A DNA stretch of 64,000 bases from Tepidanaerobacter syntrophicus (GTDB taxonomy: Bacteria; Bacillota; Thermosediminibacteria; Thermosediminibacterales; Tepidanaerobacteraceae): assembly GCF_001485475.2 (NCBI RefSeq), contig NZ_DF977003.1:372001-436000 (forward strand), written 5' to 3'. The position numbers were made by a program, and so were the translations under genes. Within the stretch, counting starts at the first letter, position 1. Each line of letters starts with the position of its first letter. Under the pieces are notes generated by a model that was not told the DNA's origin, made no database searches, and saw nothing but the letters and a program-made list of their open reading frames with translations. This document shows, one piece after another, positions 25,608 through 34,971 of the stretch.

Positions 25608-27332
25608 ATGCTCCTTAACCTCTCTATTCGAGACTATGCGTTAATTGATAATTTGTCTATTTCTTTTGGTCCCGGATTAAATATTTTAACTGGAGAAACA
25701 GGTGCGGGGAAATCTATAATTATAGATGCGGTAAATCTTATCATTGGAGAGAGAGCTTCTACGGATTTTATCCGAACCGGAAGTGAAAGCGCAAGTGTAG
25801 AAGCAGTTTTTGATTACAAAAACCCTGCCATTGAAGATATTTTAACAGAATATGGCATAGACGCGGAAGACGATACTCTGATAATCAGCAGAGAGGTAAA
25901 CAAAGAAGGGCGCAGTTTCGCTCGCGTAAATGGCAGGCTTGTTCCTGTTGGCGTGTTAAAAAAAATAGGAAAACTATTAATTGATATTCATGGACAGCAC
26001 GAACATCAAGCACTACTGGATAGTAAAAACCATCTTAATATTTTAGATTCTCTCGGCTCGAAAATTATATCAGACTCCAAGGAAAAAGTAAGCGAACTTT
26101 ATAAAAAGTATCGACAAATAAACAGCAGAATCAGCACACTTGAAAAAAAATATCTGGATTTTTCAAAGCAACAAGAAATACTTAAGTTCGAGATTGACGA
26201 GCTAGATAAGGCTCAACTATTACCTGATGAAGATATATTACTAGAAGAAGAAAAAAAAGTCATCGAAAATGCTGAAAAAATATTTAGTGCTTTAGAATTT
26301 GCTTACACAACTTTGTATCAAAACTATGAAATACCTTCCATAAACGACAATTTGAGCAAAGTTATCGATTCTCTTGAGGATATCAAGGGGTTCTATAAAC
26401 CGATTGAAAATATTTTAGAATCGTTGAAAAATATTTTATATGAGTTAGAAGATATCTCGTTTACAATAAGAGAACTCAAGGATTCAGTAGATTTCGACGC
26501 TGAAAAACTCAATACAATCAATGAAAGATTAGAATTGATAAACAGGCTTAAGTTAAAATATGGGAAAACAATACCGGAGCTGTTAGATTATAAAGCTAAT
26601 GCTATTGCGGAATTAGATAACGTTATAAATACAGAGGATGAAATCAAAGAACTGAAGATTGAATATGAACAGATAAAAAAATCCTTAGCTGAAAACGCCC
26701 TGGAGCTTAGCGAAAAGCGAAAAGTAGTGGCAGAAAAACTAGAGCAAGACATTTTAAAGGAATTAAGCGATTTAGGGATGAAAAATGTCAATTTTAAAGT
26801 CCATATGGGGTTAACCGAGGATCCAAAGGGCATAGAAATTGATGACAAAAAGATTTCTGTGTCAGAAGATGGAATTGATAATGTAGAATTTCTAATCTCC
26901 ACAAATTACGGAGAGCCGTTAAAGCCACTTGCCAAGATTATTTCAGGGGGAGAATCTTCTCGTATTATGTTAGCTTTAAAGAGCATAATAGCAGAAGTTG
27001 ACAATATTTCCTGCATGATTTTTGATGAAATTGATGCGGGAATTGGTGGTAGAACCGCCCAGGCTGTGGGAGAAAAACTTTCTAAGATAAGCAGAACTCA
27101 TCAAATTCTCTGCGTAACTCACTCACCACAGATTGCAAGTTTAGGTGATACTCATTTTCTAATTAAAAAGGAAAGCACAGGAGATACTACGGTTACCAAG
27201 GTTTATAAGATAGATGGAGATAAGCGTGTAGATGAACTGGCTCGAATGCTTGGCGGCGCTAAAATTACAGACAATACTATTGCTCATGCTAAGGAAATGC
27301 TAGCCATGGCTAAAAAGATAAAAGGAAATTAA
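25608..27332 (+). CDS. recN: DNA repair protein RecN
   Basis: The 574-aa SMC-like ATPase has Walker A GETGAGKS near residue 30, long coiled coils from about 150 to 380, and a C-terminal head. The head carries the signature ISGGESSRIMLALKSI, Walker B CMIFDEIDAGIGG and the switch His in CVTHSPQIAS. RecN acts early at double-strand breaks. The NIHGQHEHQALL-type segment (DIHGQHEHQALLDSK) is characteristic. Spore genes spoIVB and spo0A, often next in Clostridia, do not follow. Confidence 0.96.
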   Translation: MLLNLSIRDYALIDNLSISFGPGLNILTGETGAGKSIIIDAVNLIIGERASTDFIRTGSESASVEAVFDYKNPAIEDILTEYGIDAEDDTLIISREVNKEGRSFARVNGRLVPVGVLKKIGKLLIDIHGQHEHQALLDSKNHLNILDSLGSKIISDSKEKVSELYKKYRQINSRISTLEKKYLDFSKQQEILKFEIDELDKAQLLPDEDILLEEEKKVIENAEKIFSALEFAYTTLYQNYEIPSINDNLSKVIDSLEDIKGFYKPIENILESLKNILYELEDISFTIRELKDSVDFDAEKLNTINERLELINRLKLKYGKTIPELLDYKANAIAELDNVINTEDEIKELKIEYEQIKKSLAENALELSEKRKVVAEKLEQDILKELSDLGMKNVNFKVHMGLTEDPKGIEIDDKKISVSEDGIDNVEFLISTNYGEPLKPLAKIISGGESSRIMLALKSIIAEVDNISCMIFDEIDAGIGGRTAQAVGEKLSKISRTHQILCVTHSPQIASLGDTHFLIKKESTGDTTVTKVYKIDGDKRVDELARMLGGAKITDNTIAHAKEMLAMAKKIKGN

Positions 27333-27349
27333 TAAATAGGAGAACAAAA

Positions 27350-27889
27350 ATGGATTTTTATGAAACTACTTTAAACTCAAAAAATATTTTTTCCGGTCGC
27401 TTTATAAAGCTTCGCGTAGATGAGGTTATGCTTCCGAATGGGAGAAAATCTACAAGAGAGATAGTAGAACATCCCGGTGCTGTTGCGATAGTTGCAATAG
27501 ATAACAACAATAATGTACTAATGGTAAGACAGTATAGAAAGGCTATCGAAAAAGTTTTACTAGAAATACCTGCCGGAAAGCTAGAAGAAGGGGAGTCAAA
27601 AGAAGAATGTGCAGTAAGAGAGCTTATGGAGGAAACTGGCTATTTTCCAAAGGCCATTAAATACGTTATAAGTTTTTATACCTCTCCCGGTTTTTCTAAT
27701 GAGATAATTCATCTGTTTTTGGCTACTGACTTGGAAAAGAAAAGTTTAGAAGCCGATTTTGATGAGTATCTTCAAGCAGAAGCCATACCTTTAGAAGAGG
27801 CTGTTGAAAAAATATCTAACGGCCAGATTACCGACGGAAAAACAATTACCGGATTACTCCTTGCAAGATCTATCATTGGTGATAATTAA
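27350..27889 (+). CDS. nudF: NUDIX hydrolase, ADP-ribose pyrophosphatase type
   Basis: The 179-aa protein has the NUDIX box GKLEEGESKEECAVRELMEETGYF (G-x5-E-x7-REUxEExGU), preceded by VRQYRKAIEKVLLEIPAG. This context is typical of ADP-ribose pyrophosphatases (NudF/YqkG), with a downstream FYTSPGFSNEIIHLFLA. It hydrolyses ADP-ribose to AMP and ribose 5-phosphate. Position between recN and xerD is usual in Clostridia. Confidence 0.9.
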   Translation: MDFYETTLNSKNIFSGRFIKLRVDEVMLPNGRKSTREIVEHPGAVAIVAIDNNNNVLMVRQYRKAIEKVLLEIPAGKLEEGESKEECAVRELMEETGYFPKAIKYVISFYTSPGFSNEIIHLFLATDLEKKSLEADFDEYLQAEAIPLEEAVEKISNGQITDGKTITGLLLARSIIGDN

Positions 27890-27890
27890 A

Positions 27891-29078
27891 ATGGAATACT
27901 TTGCAGATTTACATGTCCACATTGGACGAGCAAAAAATAAACCAATTAAGATTACAGCTTCTCGCAGTTTAACTTTACAAAATATTTACGATTATTGTAT
28001 TAACAATAAAGGCATCGATATTGTAGGGGTAGTAGATTGTGCTTCCCCATATGTTCTCGATGAAATAGCTGAGCAGGTAGAGTGTGGTCTGCTGACTATT
28101 TTGCCTGGCGGAGGTTTAAGATATAAAAACAAGCTTACAGTTATTTTGGGAGCAGAAATTGAAACTACTGAAAAACAAGGTGCGGCGCACAGCATTGCTT
28201 TTTTCCCATATTATGAACAAATCAAAGAATTTTCAAAGGTTCTTTCCAAATACATTACAAATATAACTTTAAGTTGCCAAAAAGCGAAACTTTCAGCAGA
28301 TAATCTAGCTGAAATTGTATACGAACTTGGCGGCAAGCTAATCCCAGCTCACGCTTTTACGCCATTTAAAAGTTTTTATGGTAGCTGTTATGACAGGCTT
28401 TCTCTAGCTTTTGAAAAACATTTCAATAGCATTGCAGCAGTAGAATTGGGGCTGAGTGCGGACACAGATTTTGCCGATACTATAGATGAACTATCAGAAA
28501 AAACCTTTATAACAAATTCAGATGCCCATTCTTTAGAAAAAATAGCACGAGAATACAACAAGCTTAACTTACAATTTCCCGATTTTGAAAACATTTTTTC
28601 TGCAATTAATCGATTAAATGATAATGCTATAATAGCAAATTACGGCCTGAATCCAAAACTGGGCAAGTATCACCGCACTTTTTGCAAAAAATGCAACTAT
28701 ATTGCATCAGAAGAACCACCTATAATAATATGTCCGAAATGCGGCAGCAAAGAAGTAACGCTGGGCGTTTTGGATAGAATAAATATGATATCTGATTTTA
28801 AAAATGCAATACATCCTGCTCATAGACCACCTTACTATTATCAGATTCCGCTAGAGTTTATTCCCGGAATAGGGGTAAAAACCATAAAAGAACTGGTTGC
28901 AAAGTTCGGGACAGAAATAAACGTATTACAAAATGCAAGTTTTAATCAATTAGCTCAAGTTATTGGGGAAGTCAGAGCAAACAGTATAATAGCTGCGCGA
29001 AACCAAAACCTTATTCTAAGAGCGGGTGGTGGTGGCTTGTATGGTAAAGTTGAGGCGACAATATGGAAAACCTTTTAA
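27891..29078 (+). CDS. Endonuclease Q-family PHP domain protein
   Basis: The 395-aa protein has a PHP metal-dependent hydrolase domain (FADLHVHIGRA, IVGVVDCASPY, LGAEIETTE, LIPAHAFTPF, TNSDAHSLEKI). A zinc ribbon follows (CKKCNY and CPKCGSKE), then a C-terminal helix-hairpin-helix-like segment (EFIPGIGVKTIKELVAKFG). Archaeal and some bacterial EndoQ enzymes cut DNA 5' to deaminated bases. ATG 27891 begins the PHP motif at once; the overlapping upstream frame is inside nudF. DNA repair fits nearby recN, but activity is inferred. Confidence 0.85.
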   Translation: MEYFADLHVHIGRAKNKPIKITASRSLTLQNIYDYCINNKGIDIVGVVDCASPYVLDEIAEQVECGLLTILPGGGLRYKNKLTVILGAEIETTEKQGAAHSIAFFPYYEQIKEFSKVLSKYITNITLSCQKAKLSADNLAEIVYELGGKLIPAHAFTPFKSFYGSCYDRLSLAFEKHFNSIAAVELGLSADTDFADTIDELSEKTFITNSDAHSLEKIAREYNKLNLQFPDFENIFSAINRLNDNAIIANYGLNPKLGKYHRTFCKKCNYIASEEPPIIICPKCGSKEVTLGVLDRINMISDFKNAIHPAHRPPYYYQIPLEFIPGIGVKTIKELVAKFGTEINVLQNASFNQLAQVIGEVRANSIIAARNQNLILRAGGGGLYGKVEATIWKTF

Positions 29079-29950
29079 ACGATTTTCTCGAGTATTTATC
29101 AGTTGAGAGAGGCCTTGCTAAAAATACAATATCTGCATATAATCAAGACCTGAAAGGCTACATAAGCTATTTAAGAAAAGCGAATATTGAAAGCATTCAA
29201 GAGACACAACAATCAAATATCGTATCATATTTACTTTTAATGCAAAAAGATGGCAAGGCCGGTAGCACTATATCTAGAACCTGTGCTGCTATAAAATCAT
29301 TTTACAAGTTTTTGTTTAGAGAGCACATTATTAGCAGTAACCCTGCTGATAATTTAAATACTCCGAAACTCGAGCACAGACTGCCTAAAGTGTTAAGTGC
29401 GGAAGAAATTAAGACATTATTTTGCCAGCCTGATATGTCAAATCCGTTAGGCATAAGGGATAGAAGTATGCTCGAACTTTTGTACGCGACAGGCATGAGA
29501 ATCTCAGAACTACTTTCGCTGTCGACAGATAGTATAAATTTAGAAACCGGTTTTTTACGCTGCATAGGAAAAGGATCTAAAGAACGAATAGTGCCAATAA
29601 ATTCCTCTGCTATAAAATATTTAAAACTTTATCTTAATGATGCAAGAGAAAAAATATTAAATGGCAGGGAAAGCAAAGTATTATACTTAAACCGTTTAGG
29701 TAAACCCATGACTCGTCAGGGTTTTTGGAAAATATTAAAAAAATATTCTAAAAAGGCCGGCATAACAAAAAAGATAACTCCTCATTTATTTAGGCATTCT
29801 TTTGCTACTCATTTACTTGAAAATGGAGCTGACCTGCGTTCTGTCCAAGAAATGCTGGGTCATGCTGATATATCTACGACACAAGTATATACTCACATAA
29901 CACGAAATAAAATTAAAGAAGTATATGACAAAACTCATCCGAGGGCGTAG
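29063..29950 (+). CDS. xerD: Site-specific tyrosine recombinase XerD
   Basis: The 295-aa enzyme resolves chromosome dimers at dif with XerC. It has the N-terminal SAM-like core-binding domain (1-90) and the catalytic domain with Arg146 (ATGMRISELL), Lys170 (GKGSKER), His241 and Arg244 (HLFRHSFATH), His267 (LGHADIS) and nucleophile Tyr276. The start overlaps the end of the PHP gene by 16 bp. Confidence 0.93.
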   Translation: MENLLNDFLEYLSVERGLAKNTISAYNQDLKGYISYLRKANIESIQETQQSNIVSYLLLMQKDGKAGSTISRTCAAIKSFYKFLFREHIISSNPADNLNTPKLEHRLPKVLSAEEIKTLFCQPDMSNPLGIRDRSMLELLYATGMRISELLSLSTDSINLETGFLRCIGKGSKERIVPINSSAIKYLKLYLNDAREKILNGRESKVLYLNRLGKPMTRQGFWKILKKYSKKAGITKKITPHLFRHSFATHLLENGADLRSVQEMLGHADISTTQVYTHITRNKIKEVYDKTHPRA

Positions 29951-30030
29951 TATAAGCTATTACTTTGAAGCTGATTAAAATTAAACCAAAAATTGCATTT
30001 AGCTTTTTGCGATTCGATTTAAAAAAGTCC

Positions 30031-30059
30031 TTGACACTTATACTTACTTATGGTATAGT
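30031..30059 (+). promoter_or_regulatory. Sigma-A promoter for lysA
   Basis: TTGACA (30031-30036) and TATAGT (30054-30059) have a 17-base spacer, about 35 bp before the lysine riboswitch. Confidence 0.85.
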
Positions 30060-30097
30060 TATAAAAAATTAAATATGTACCTCATCTCAGAAAGAGT

Positions 30098-30281
30098 TGA
30101 GGTAGAGGTGCGATAGGTCAAGAGTAAATTTGTGGAGACTTGGGAAAGTCAATTAAACAAATCGAAAGGGACCATCGCCGAAGTGTGGTTTCCCCAAAGC
30201 CACGCTGGGCTTATGCCGAATAGGTATAAGACTGTCACCAAAGTTTTAATTTAACTAAGATTTTGGTGAAGCGCTACTTCA
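30098..30281 (+). promoter_or_regulatory. Lysine riboswitch (L-box)
   Basis: The aptamer shows the class signature in order: AGAGGTGCG, TCAAGAGTA, GAAAGGGACC, ATCGCCGAAG, GCTGGGCTTATGCCGAATAG, and the closing GCGCTACTTC pairing back to GAGGTAGAGGTGC. Lysine binding stabilises the aptamer and favours the downstream terminator, lowering lysA expression. Confidence 0.96.
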
Positions 30282-30312
30282 GGAAGAGAGAGGTATTTGC
30301 CTAAAAAACTAA

Positions 30313-30342
30313 AACAGTCGGCAAATATCCCGGCTGTTTTTT
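30313..30342 (+). terminator. Lysine-riboswitch terminator
   Basis: The stem AACAGTCGG/CCGGCTGTT (one G-U) has a 7-8-nt loop and a following T run. It lies 20 bp before the lysA start. Confidence 0.88.
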
Positions 30343-30364
30343 GTATTAAAAAGGAGGAAATCCT

Positions 30365-31699
30365 ATGTATCATGGACCGTGCAAGATTAATGAACTTGGT
30401 CATTTGGAAATAGGTGGGTGCGATGCTGTAGAACTTGCAAAAGAATTTGGAACACCCTTATATGTTATGGACGAAGAATGTATACGTGAAAATTGCCGTT
30501 TATATAAGGAAAATTTAAATAGTTTATATAAAAACAGTGATGTGATATATGCCGGAAAAGCTTTTCTTACTGTTGAAATGTGTAAATTAATAGAAGAAGA
30601 AGGATTAAGCTTAGATGTGGTATCCGGTGGCGAACTTTACATGGCACTTCAAGCCGATTTTCCTGCAAAAAGAATATACTTCCATGGGAATAATAAATCC
30701 TATGATGAACTCGAGATGGCAGTAAGGCATGGGGTAGGACATATAATAGTAGATAATTTCTATGAGTTGGAGCTGCTAAGAGATATTACCAGTAAACTTT
30801 CAGGCAGAAAAGTAAAAATACTTCTTCGCCTCACGCCCGGAATCGAGGCACATACTCATGATTATATAAAGACAGGTCAAATTGATTCCAAATTTGGCTT
30901 TGGTTTAGAAAATGGACATGCTTTTATGGCCATAGAAAATGCACTAAGCATTAAAAATGTAAAATTGATGGGATTCCACTGCCATATAGGCTCACAAATA
31001 TTTGAAAAAGAGCCCTTTAGAGAAGCAGCTGATATAATGGTGCATTTTGCAAAGATGGTTGAAGAAAAATATGGATTTAAGACCCAAGAAATAGATTTTG
31101 GCGGTGGATTCGGTGTAAGATACACAGAAGAAGATAAGCCTTTAGAAGTAAGAGACTATCTTGAAACTCTTGTTGAATCGGTTATAGAATCCTGTGAAAA
31201 ATATAATCTATCCGCACCTAAGATATTAATAGAACCGGGAAGAGCGATAGTTGGAGAAGCCGGCGTCACTTTATATACTATAGGCGCCATAAAGAATATC
31301 CCAGGAATTAGAAAATATGTCAGTGTAGATGGCGGAATGAGTGATAATATACGACCTGCCCTTTATAATGCAAAGTACTCAGCTGCTATTGCAAATAAAG
31401 CAAAATGGCCGGCCGAGGAAACTGTTTCTATTGCCGGAAAATGTTGCGAATCTGGCGACATGTTAATTTGGGACATAGATTTGCCTAAAATTGCTCCCGG
31501 CGATATATTAGCTGTCTTTACAACAGGTGCATATCACTATTCTATGGCAAGCAATTATAATATGCTGCCAAGACCTGCTGTAATTTTTGTAAGGAACAAA
31601 ACAGCGCGGCTGGTTGTGCGCAGACAAACATATGAGGATTTACTAAGTTATGATATTTCGCTGCCTAGCGCAGCTAAAGCGTTTTCTGCAAGTGTTTAG
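30365..31699 (+). CDS. lysA: Diaminopimelate decarboxylase
   Basis: LysA converts meso-diaminopimelate to lysine. The 444-aa fold-type III PLP enzyme has the cofactor lysine in IYAGKAFLT (Lys65). The phosphate-binding GFHCHIGSQI and FGGGFGVRY lie within the barrel, and EPGRAIVGEAG follows. The C-terminal CCESGDML has the Cys/Glu substrate residues. It is a single-gene unit under a lysine riboswitch. Confidence 0.96.
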   Translation: MYHGPCKINELGHLEIGGCDAVELAKEFGTPLYVMDEECIRENCRLYKENLNSLYKNSDVIYAGKAFLTVEMCKLIEEEGLSLDVVSGGELYMALQADFPAKRIYFHGNNKSYDELEMAVRHGVGHIIVDNFYELELLRDITSKLSGRKVKILLRLTPGIEAHTHDYIKTGQIDSKFGFGLENGHAFMAIENALSIKNVKLMGFHCHIGSQIFEKEPFREAADIMVHFAKMVEEKYGFKTQEIDFGGGFGVRYTEEDKPLEVRDYLETLVESVIESCEKYNLSAPKILIEPGRAIVGEAGVTLYTIGAIKNIPGIRKYVSVDGGMSDNIRPALYNAKYSAAIANKAKWPAEETVSIAGKCCESGDMLIWDIDLPKIAPGDILAVFTTGAYHYSMASNYNMLPRPAVIFVRNKTARLVVRRQTYEDLLSYDISLPSAAKAFSASV

Positions 31700-31716
31700 A
31701 TAAATTATCGATTCTT

Positions 31717-31743
31717 AAAAAGTGTGCTCATGCACACTTTTTT
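31717..31743 (+). terminator. Intrinsic terminator of lysA
   Basis: The hairpin AAAAAGTGTGC/GCACACTTTTT has a 4-nt loop and continues in T. Confidence 0.9.
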
Positions 31744-31854
31744 CGTTTACCTGTTTTTCTTGCTTTTATCTTTATATTTTTTTATAATTAGGTTTAAGGC
31801 TCGCAACTTATATTTTAAATATATCGTAGGCTACTACAATATATTTTATCTTAA

Positions 31855-31884
31855 TTGCAGTAGCAGTATATTGTTTGATATAAT
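31855..31884 (+). promoter_or_regulatory. Probable promoter for the M50 protease gene
   Basis: TTGCAG (31855-31860) and TATAAT (31879-31884) have an 18-base spacer, 38 bp ahead of the start. The rest of the 31744-31922 gap shows no other feature I can support. Confidence 0.55.
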
Positions 31885-31922
31885 GTGTCTAAAGCAATAA
31901 AATATAATAAGAAAGGCGATAA

Positions 31923-32555
31923 TTGATTGTTATGACAAATTTTTTAGGACCCGAGATGCTACTTAGAATTCCAGCTTTATTGCTTGCAATAACTTTTCAT
32001 GAATATGCCCATGCAAGAGTCTCGTACTCTTTAGGTGATCCGACGCCTAAATGGCAGGGAAGACTATCACTAAACCCGCTGGCTCACTTAGATCCGATAG
32101 GCCTCTTAATGTTATGGCTTTTTAAATTTGGGTGGGCTAAGCCTGTTGAGATAAATCCTAATTATTATAAGGAACCTAAAAAAGGCATGATGTTAGTTTC
32201 TGTAGCAGGTCCAATTGCAAATCTCTTATTGGCGTTTGCCAGTATGGTGATACTAAAATTGGATATCCTTCATAATGGCATTCTGGAAAATTTCATTTAT
32301 ATCTTGTTTATTTATAATCTTACGCTTGCTGTTTTTAATATAATTCCAATCCCACCCTTGGACGGTTCAAAGATACTTATGGGAGTATTGCCGGCGAAAT
32401 ACGCATATGAGTTTTCACAAATAGAAAGTTATGGCCCCTTTATCTTAATCATCCTAATATATCTTAACTTGTTAGACGTAATTTTAAATCCTTTAATGAT
32501 ATTTGTAAGCAATGGTCTGTCTATTTTATCAGACCTAATACTATTGCGGTTTTAG
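31923..32555 (+). CDS. Site-2 protease family (M50) membrane zinc metalloprotease
   Basis: The 210-aa polytopic membrane protein has the zinc motif HEYAH (HExxH) in its first helix and the third ligand Asp in IPPLDGSKIL near residue 145. Conserved LSLNPLAHLDPIG lies in between. It is the short YwhC-like S2P type lacking PDZ and CBS domains. Such proteases cut membrane substrates, but this branch has no defined target. Start is TTG 31923 or ATG 31932. It commonly precedes trpS-scpA-scpB in Clostridia, as here. Confidence 0.9.
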   Translation: MIVMTNFLGPEMLLRIPALLLAITFHEYAHARVSYSLGDPTPKWQGRLSLNPLAHLDPIGLLMLWLFKFGWAKPVEINPNYYKEPKKGMMLVSVAGPIANLLLAFASMVILKLDILHNGILENFIYILFIYNLTLAVFNIIPIPPLDGSKILMGVLPAKYAYEFSQIESYGPFILIILIYLNLLDVILNPLMIFVSNGLSILSDLILLRF

Positions 32556-32586
32556 TAGTTAAATTCCAAATCAGGAGGCATATTTT

Positions 32587-33573
32587 ATGGATAAAAATGT
32601 AGTGATGAGTGGGATGAGACCTACCGGGCGCTTACACATAGGAAATATGATGGGTGCCCTTACTAATTGGGTAAAATTGCAGAATGAATATGATTGCTTT
32701 TTTGTTGTCGTAGATTGGCATGCGCTTACTACTGAGTATAAAAATACACAGGATATAAAGGAAAACATCCGGCAGATGGTAATCGACTGGATAAGCGTCG
32801 GCCTTGACCCTGAAAAATGTAATATTTTTGTTCAATCCCAAGTAAAACAACATGCTGAACTACACCTTTTGCTCTCTATGATAACACCGCTGTCTTGGCT
32901 GGAAAGATGTCCGACCTATAAAGAGCAGTTAAAGCAACTGGAAACCCGAGAAATAAATACTTATGGGTTCTTAGGATATCCTGTGCTTATGGCAACAGAC
33001 ATTTTAATTTACAAAGCAAATAAGGTGCCCGTTGGAAAGGACCAGGAAGCACATGTTGAATTATGCCGGGAAATTGCACGAAGGTTCAATTACCTTTATG
33101 AGCCGGTGTTTCCTGAACCCGAGGCGCTTTATACTGAATTTATGGTGCTTCCCGGTATAGACGGTAGAAAAATGAGTAAGAGTTATGACAATTATATAGA
33201 AATCTCTGCAAGTCCTGATGTAATAAGAGAAAAGGTCAAAATGATGATTACTGACCCTGCAAGGATTCGCAAAAATGACCCGGGTCATCCGGATGTCTGC
33301 AATGTATTTGCATTTCATACAGTATTTAATGAACCTGCAAAAGTACAAGAGCTGAAGGAAGCTTGCCAAAAGGGGCAAATCGGATGCGTAGAATGCAAGA
33401 AGAACTTGGCCGACTTAATGGTTGCCAGGATGGAGCCGATCCATCAAAAGAGAAAAATGTTGGAGCAGAACCCTAAAATAATTGATGAAATTTTAAATAC
33501 AGGGGCAAAAAATGCACGAGTAGTAGCTGAAAAAACCTTGGAAGAAGTCAGAGATGCTATGAAAATGCTATAA
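32587..33573 (+). CDS. trpS: Tryptophanyl-tRNA synthetase
   Basis: The 328-aa class I synthetase has the HIGN nucleotide motif (RLHIGNMMGAL, residues 17-20) and KMSKS (GRKMSKSYDNYI near 195), with VVVDWHALTTEY between. It charges tRNA-Trp; the matching tRNA-Trp(CCA) gene is at 60.7 kb. It follows AGGAGG. I see no T-box in front of it. Confidence 0.96.
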   Translation: MDKNVVMSGMRPTGRLHIGNMMGALTNWVKLQNEYDCFFVVVDWHALTTEYKNTQDIKENIRQMVIDWISVGLDPEKCNIFVQSQVKQHAELHLLLSMITPLSWLERCPTYKEQLKQLETREINTYGFLGYPVLMATDILIYKANKVPVGKDQEAHVELCREIARRFNYLYEPVFPEPEALYTEFMVLPGIDGRKMSKSYDNYIEISASPDVIREKVKMMITDPARIRKNDPGHPDVCNVFAFHTVFNEPAKVQELKEACQKGQIGCVECKKNLADLMVARMEPIHQKRKMLEQNPKIIDEILNTGAKNARVVAEKTLEEVRDAMKML

Positions 33574-33592
33574 AATTTAATAGGTGGAGACT

Positions 33593-34360
33593 ATGGCTTT
33601 AAATGTTAAAACAGAAGTTTTTGAAGGGCCATTTGATGTTCTTTTTCATTTGATAGAAAAAAATAGAATAGATATTTACGATATACCTATAGCAGATTTA
33701 ACTGAGCAATATTTAGAGTTTATAAAGGATATGGATAGGGACAAGCTTGATTCGGCCAGCGAATTTTTGGTAATGGCAGCAACGCTTCTCAGTATTAAAT
33801 CAAAAATGATTCTACCATTACAGACTCAAAATAAAGGCATCGATGCGATAAGTGCCGATGAGGCGGCCGAATCAGCTGACCCAAGGGAAGATTTAGTCAA
33901 CAGGCTAGTTGAATACAAACAGTTTAAGGAGATATCGGCTGCCTTAAAATCTGCAGAAAAAGAACAAAGGCTTGTAATGAAAAAATCTCCGGAAGATTTA
34001 TCGCCTATCTTTAAGGATAATTTTTCAATGCCTGATATTAGTTTAAATGAATTAAAATCAAAATTCCTTTTAGTTGCTCAAAAAAACAAACGCGGCGAGG
34101 AAAAGATTACAAGAATATCAAAAGACCCACTGCCTGTTTCGCGCAAAATATCAGAAATCTACAGAATTCTAAAACGTGTAAAATCTAGAATATATTTTGA
34201 TGCCTCATTTTACAAAAATGCAGCAAAGACTGAAATCGTAGTAACGTTCTTGGCTATTTTAGAGTTAGTAAGAATGAACCGTATTTTAGCTATTCAAAAT
34301 AGGCAATTCGACAAAGTTGTTGTAAGATACAGGGAGGATAAAACTAATGAATATCGATGA
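33593..34360 (+). CDS. scpA: Segregation and condensation protein A
   Basis: The kleisin of the SMC-ScpAB condensin has about 255 aa here. The N-terminal domain has FEGPFDVLFHLIEKNRIDIYDI and the neck-binding helix; the C-terminal winged helix has VVTFLAILELVRMNRI, which binds the SMC cap. ATG 33593 gives the standard MALNVKTEVFEGP start after AGGTGG. It overlaps scpB by 14 bp. Confidence 0.95.
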   Translation: MALNVKTEVFEGPFDVLFHLIEKNRIDIYDIPIADLTEQYLEFIKDMDRDKLDSASEFLVMAATLLSIKSKMILPLQTQNKGIDAISADEAAESADPREDLVNRLVEYKQFKEISAALKSAEKEQRLVMKKSPEDLSPIFKDNFSMPDISLNELKSKFLLVAQKNKRGEEKITRISKDPLPVSRKISEIYRILKRVKSRIYFDASFYKNAAKTEIVVTFLAILELVRMNRILAIQNRQFDKVVVRYREDKTNEYR

Positions 34361-34892
34361 AGCCATGGGCATAATCGAAGGTATCTTATTTGCTTCAGGA
34401 GATCCTGTGAGCATGAAAGACATAGTCAAAGCGACAGATCTGACTGAAGAGGATATAATGAAATGCGTCAATCGCTTAGAGCAAATTTATAGCAAATCCT
34501 CTCATGGCATTACAATTTCTAAGGTTGGCGAAAACTTAAGACTTACAACAAAGCCAGAGATATTTCCATATTTAGAGGCTGTATTTGCGCCAAAAGCAAA
34601 GGCTCAGCTTTCTGAAGCAGCACTGGAGACTCTGGCTATTATAATGTTTAAGCAGCCTATAACACGAGCTGAAATAGAAGCTATAAGAGGTGTAAATACA
34701 GAAAAGGCTCTTGTAACCTTACAGGAGCGGAACCTTATATTTGAAAAAGATAGACTAAATGTTCCGGGAAGACCTATACTCTACGCAACAACTGATTATT
34801 GCATGGAGTACTTTGGCTTGGAAAGTATAGATGATGTAAAAAAAGCAGTTGAAAATACTTTGCAAAAAAAAAGAATAAAAAATTTAATTTAA
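34347..34892 (+). CDS. scpB: Segregation and condensation protein B
   Basis: The 181-aa protein has two winged-helix domains, with AMGIIEGILFASGDPVSMKD at the N-terminus and the ScpB signature EAALETLAIIMFKQPITRAE then IEAIRGVNTEKALVTL. A dimer binds the middle of ScpA. Translation is coupled to scpA. The unusual 35-43 kb block begins 79 bp later. Confidence 0.95.
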   Translation: MNIDEAMGIIEGILFASGDPVSMKDIVKATDLTEEDIMKCVNRLEQIYSKSSHGITISKVGENLRLTTKPEIFPYLEAVFAPKAKAQLSEAALETLAIIMFKQPITRAEIEAIRGVNTEKALVTLQERNLIFEKDRLNVPGRPILYATTDYCMEYFGLESIDDVKKAVENTLQKKRIKNLI

Positions 34893-34971
34893 AAGAAGGA
34901 TTTTCCGAAATAATGTCGAATCTATATAATATAGAATAGCTCATCAATGATGAGGAGGTTAAAATTAAAAA

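Noticed and set aside
32556-32586. T-box or trp attenuator before trpS
   Set aside because: The gap is only 31 bp and holds just a ribosome site.
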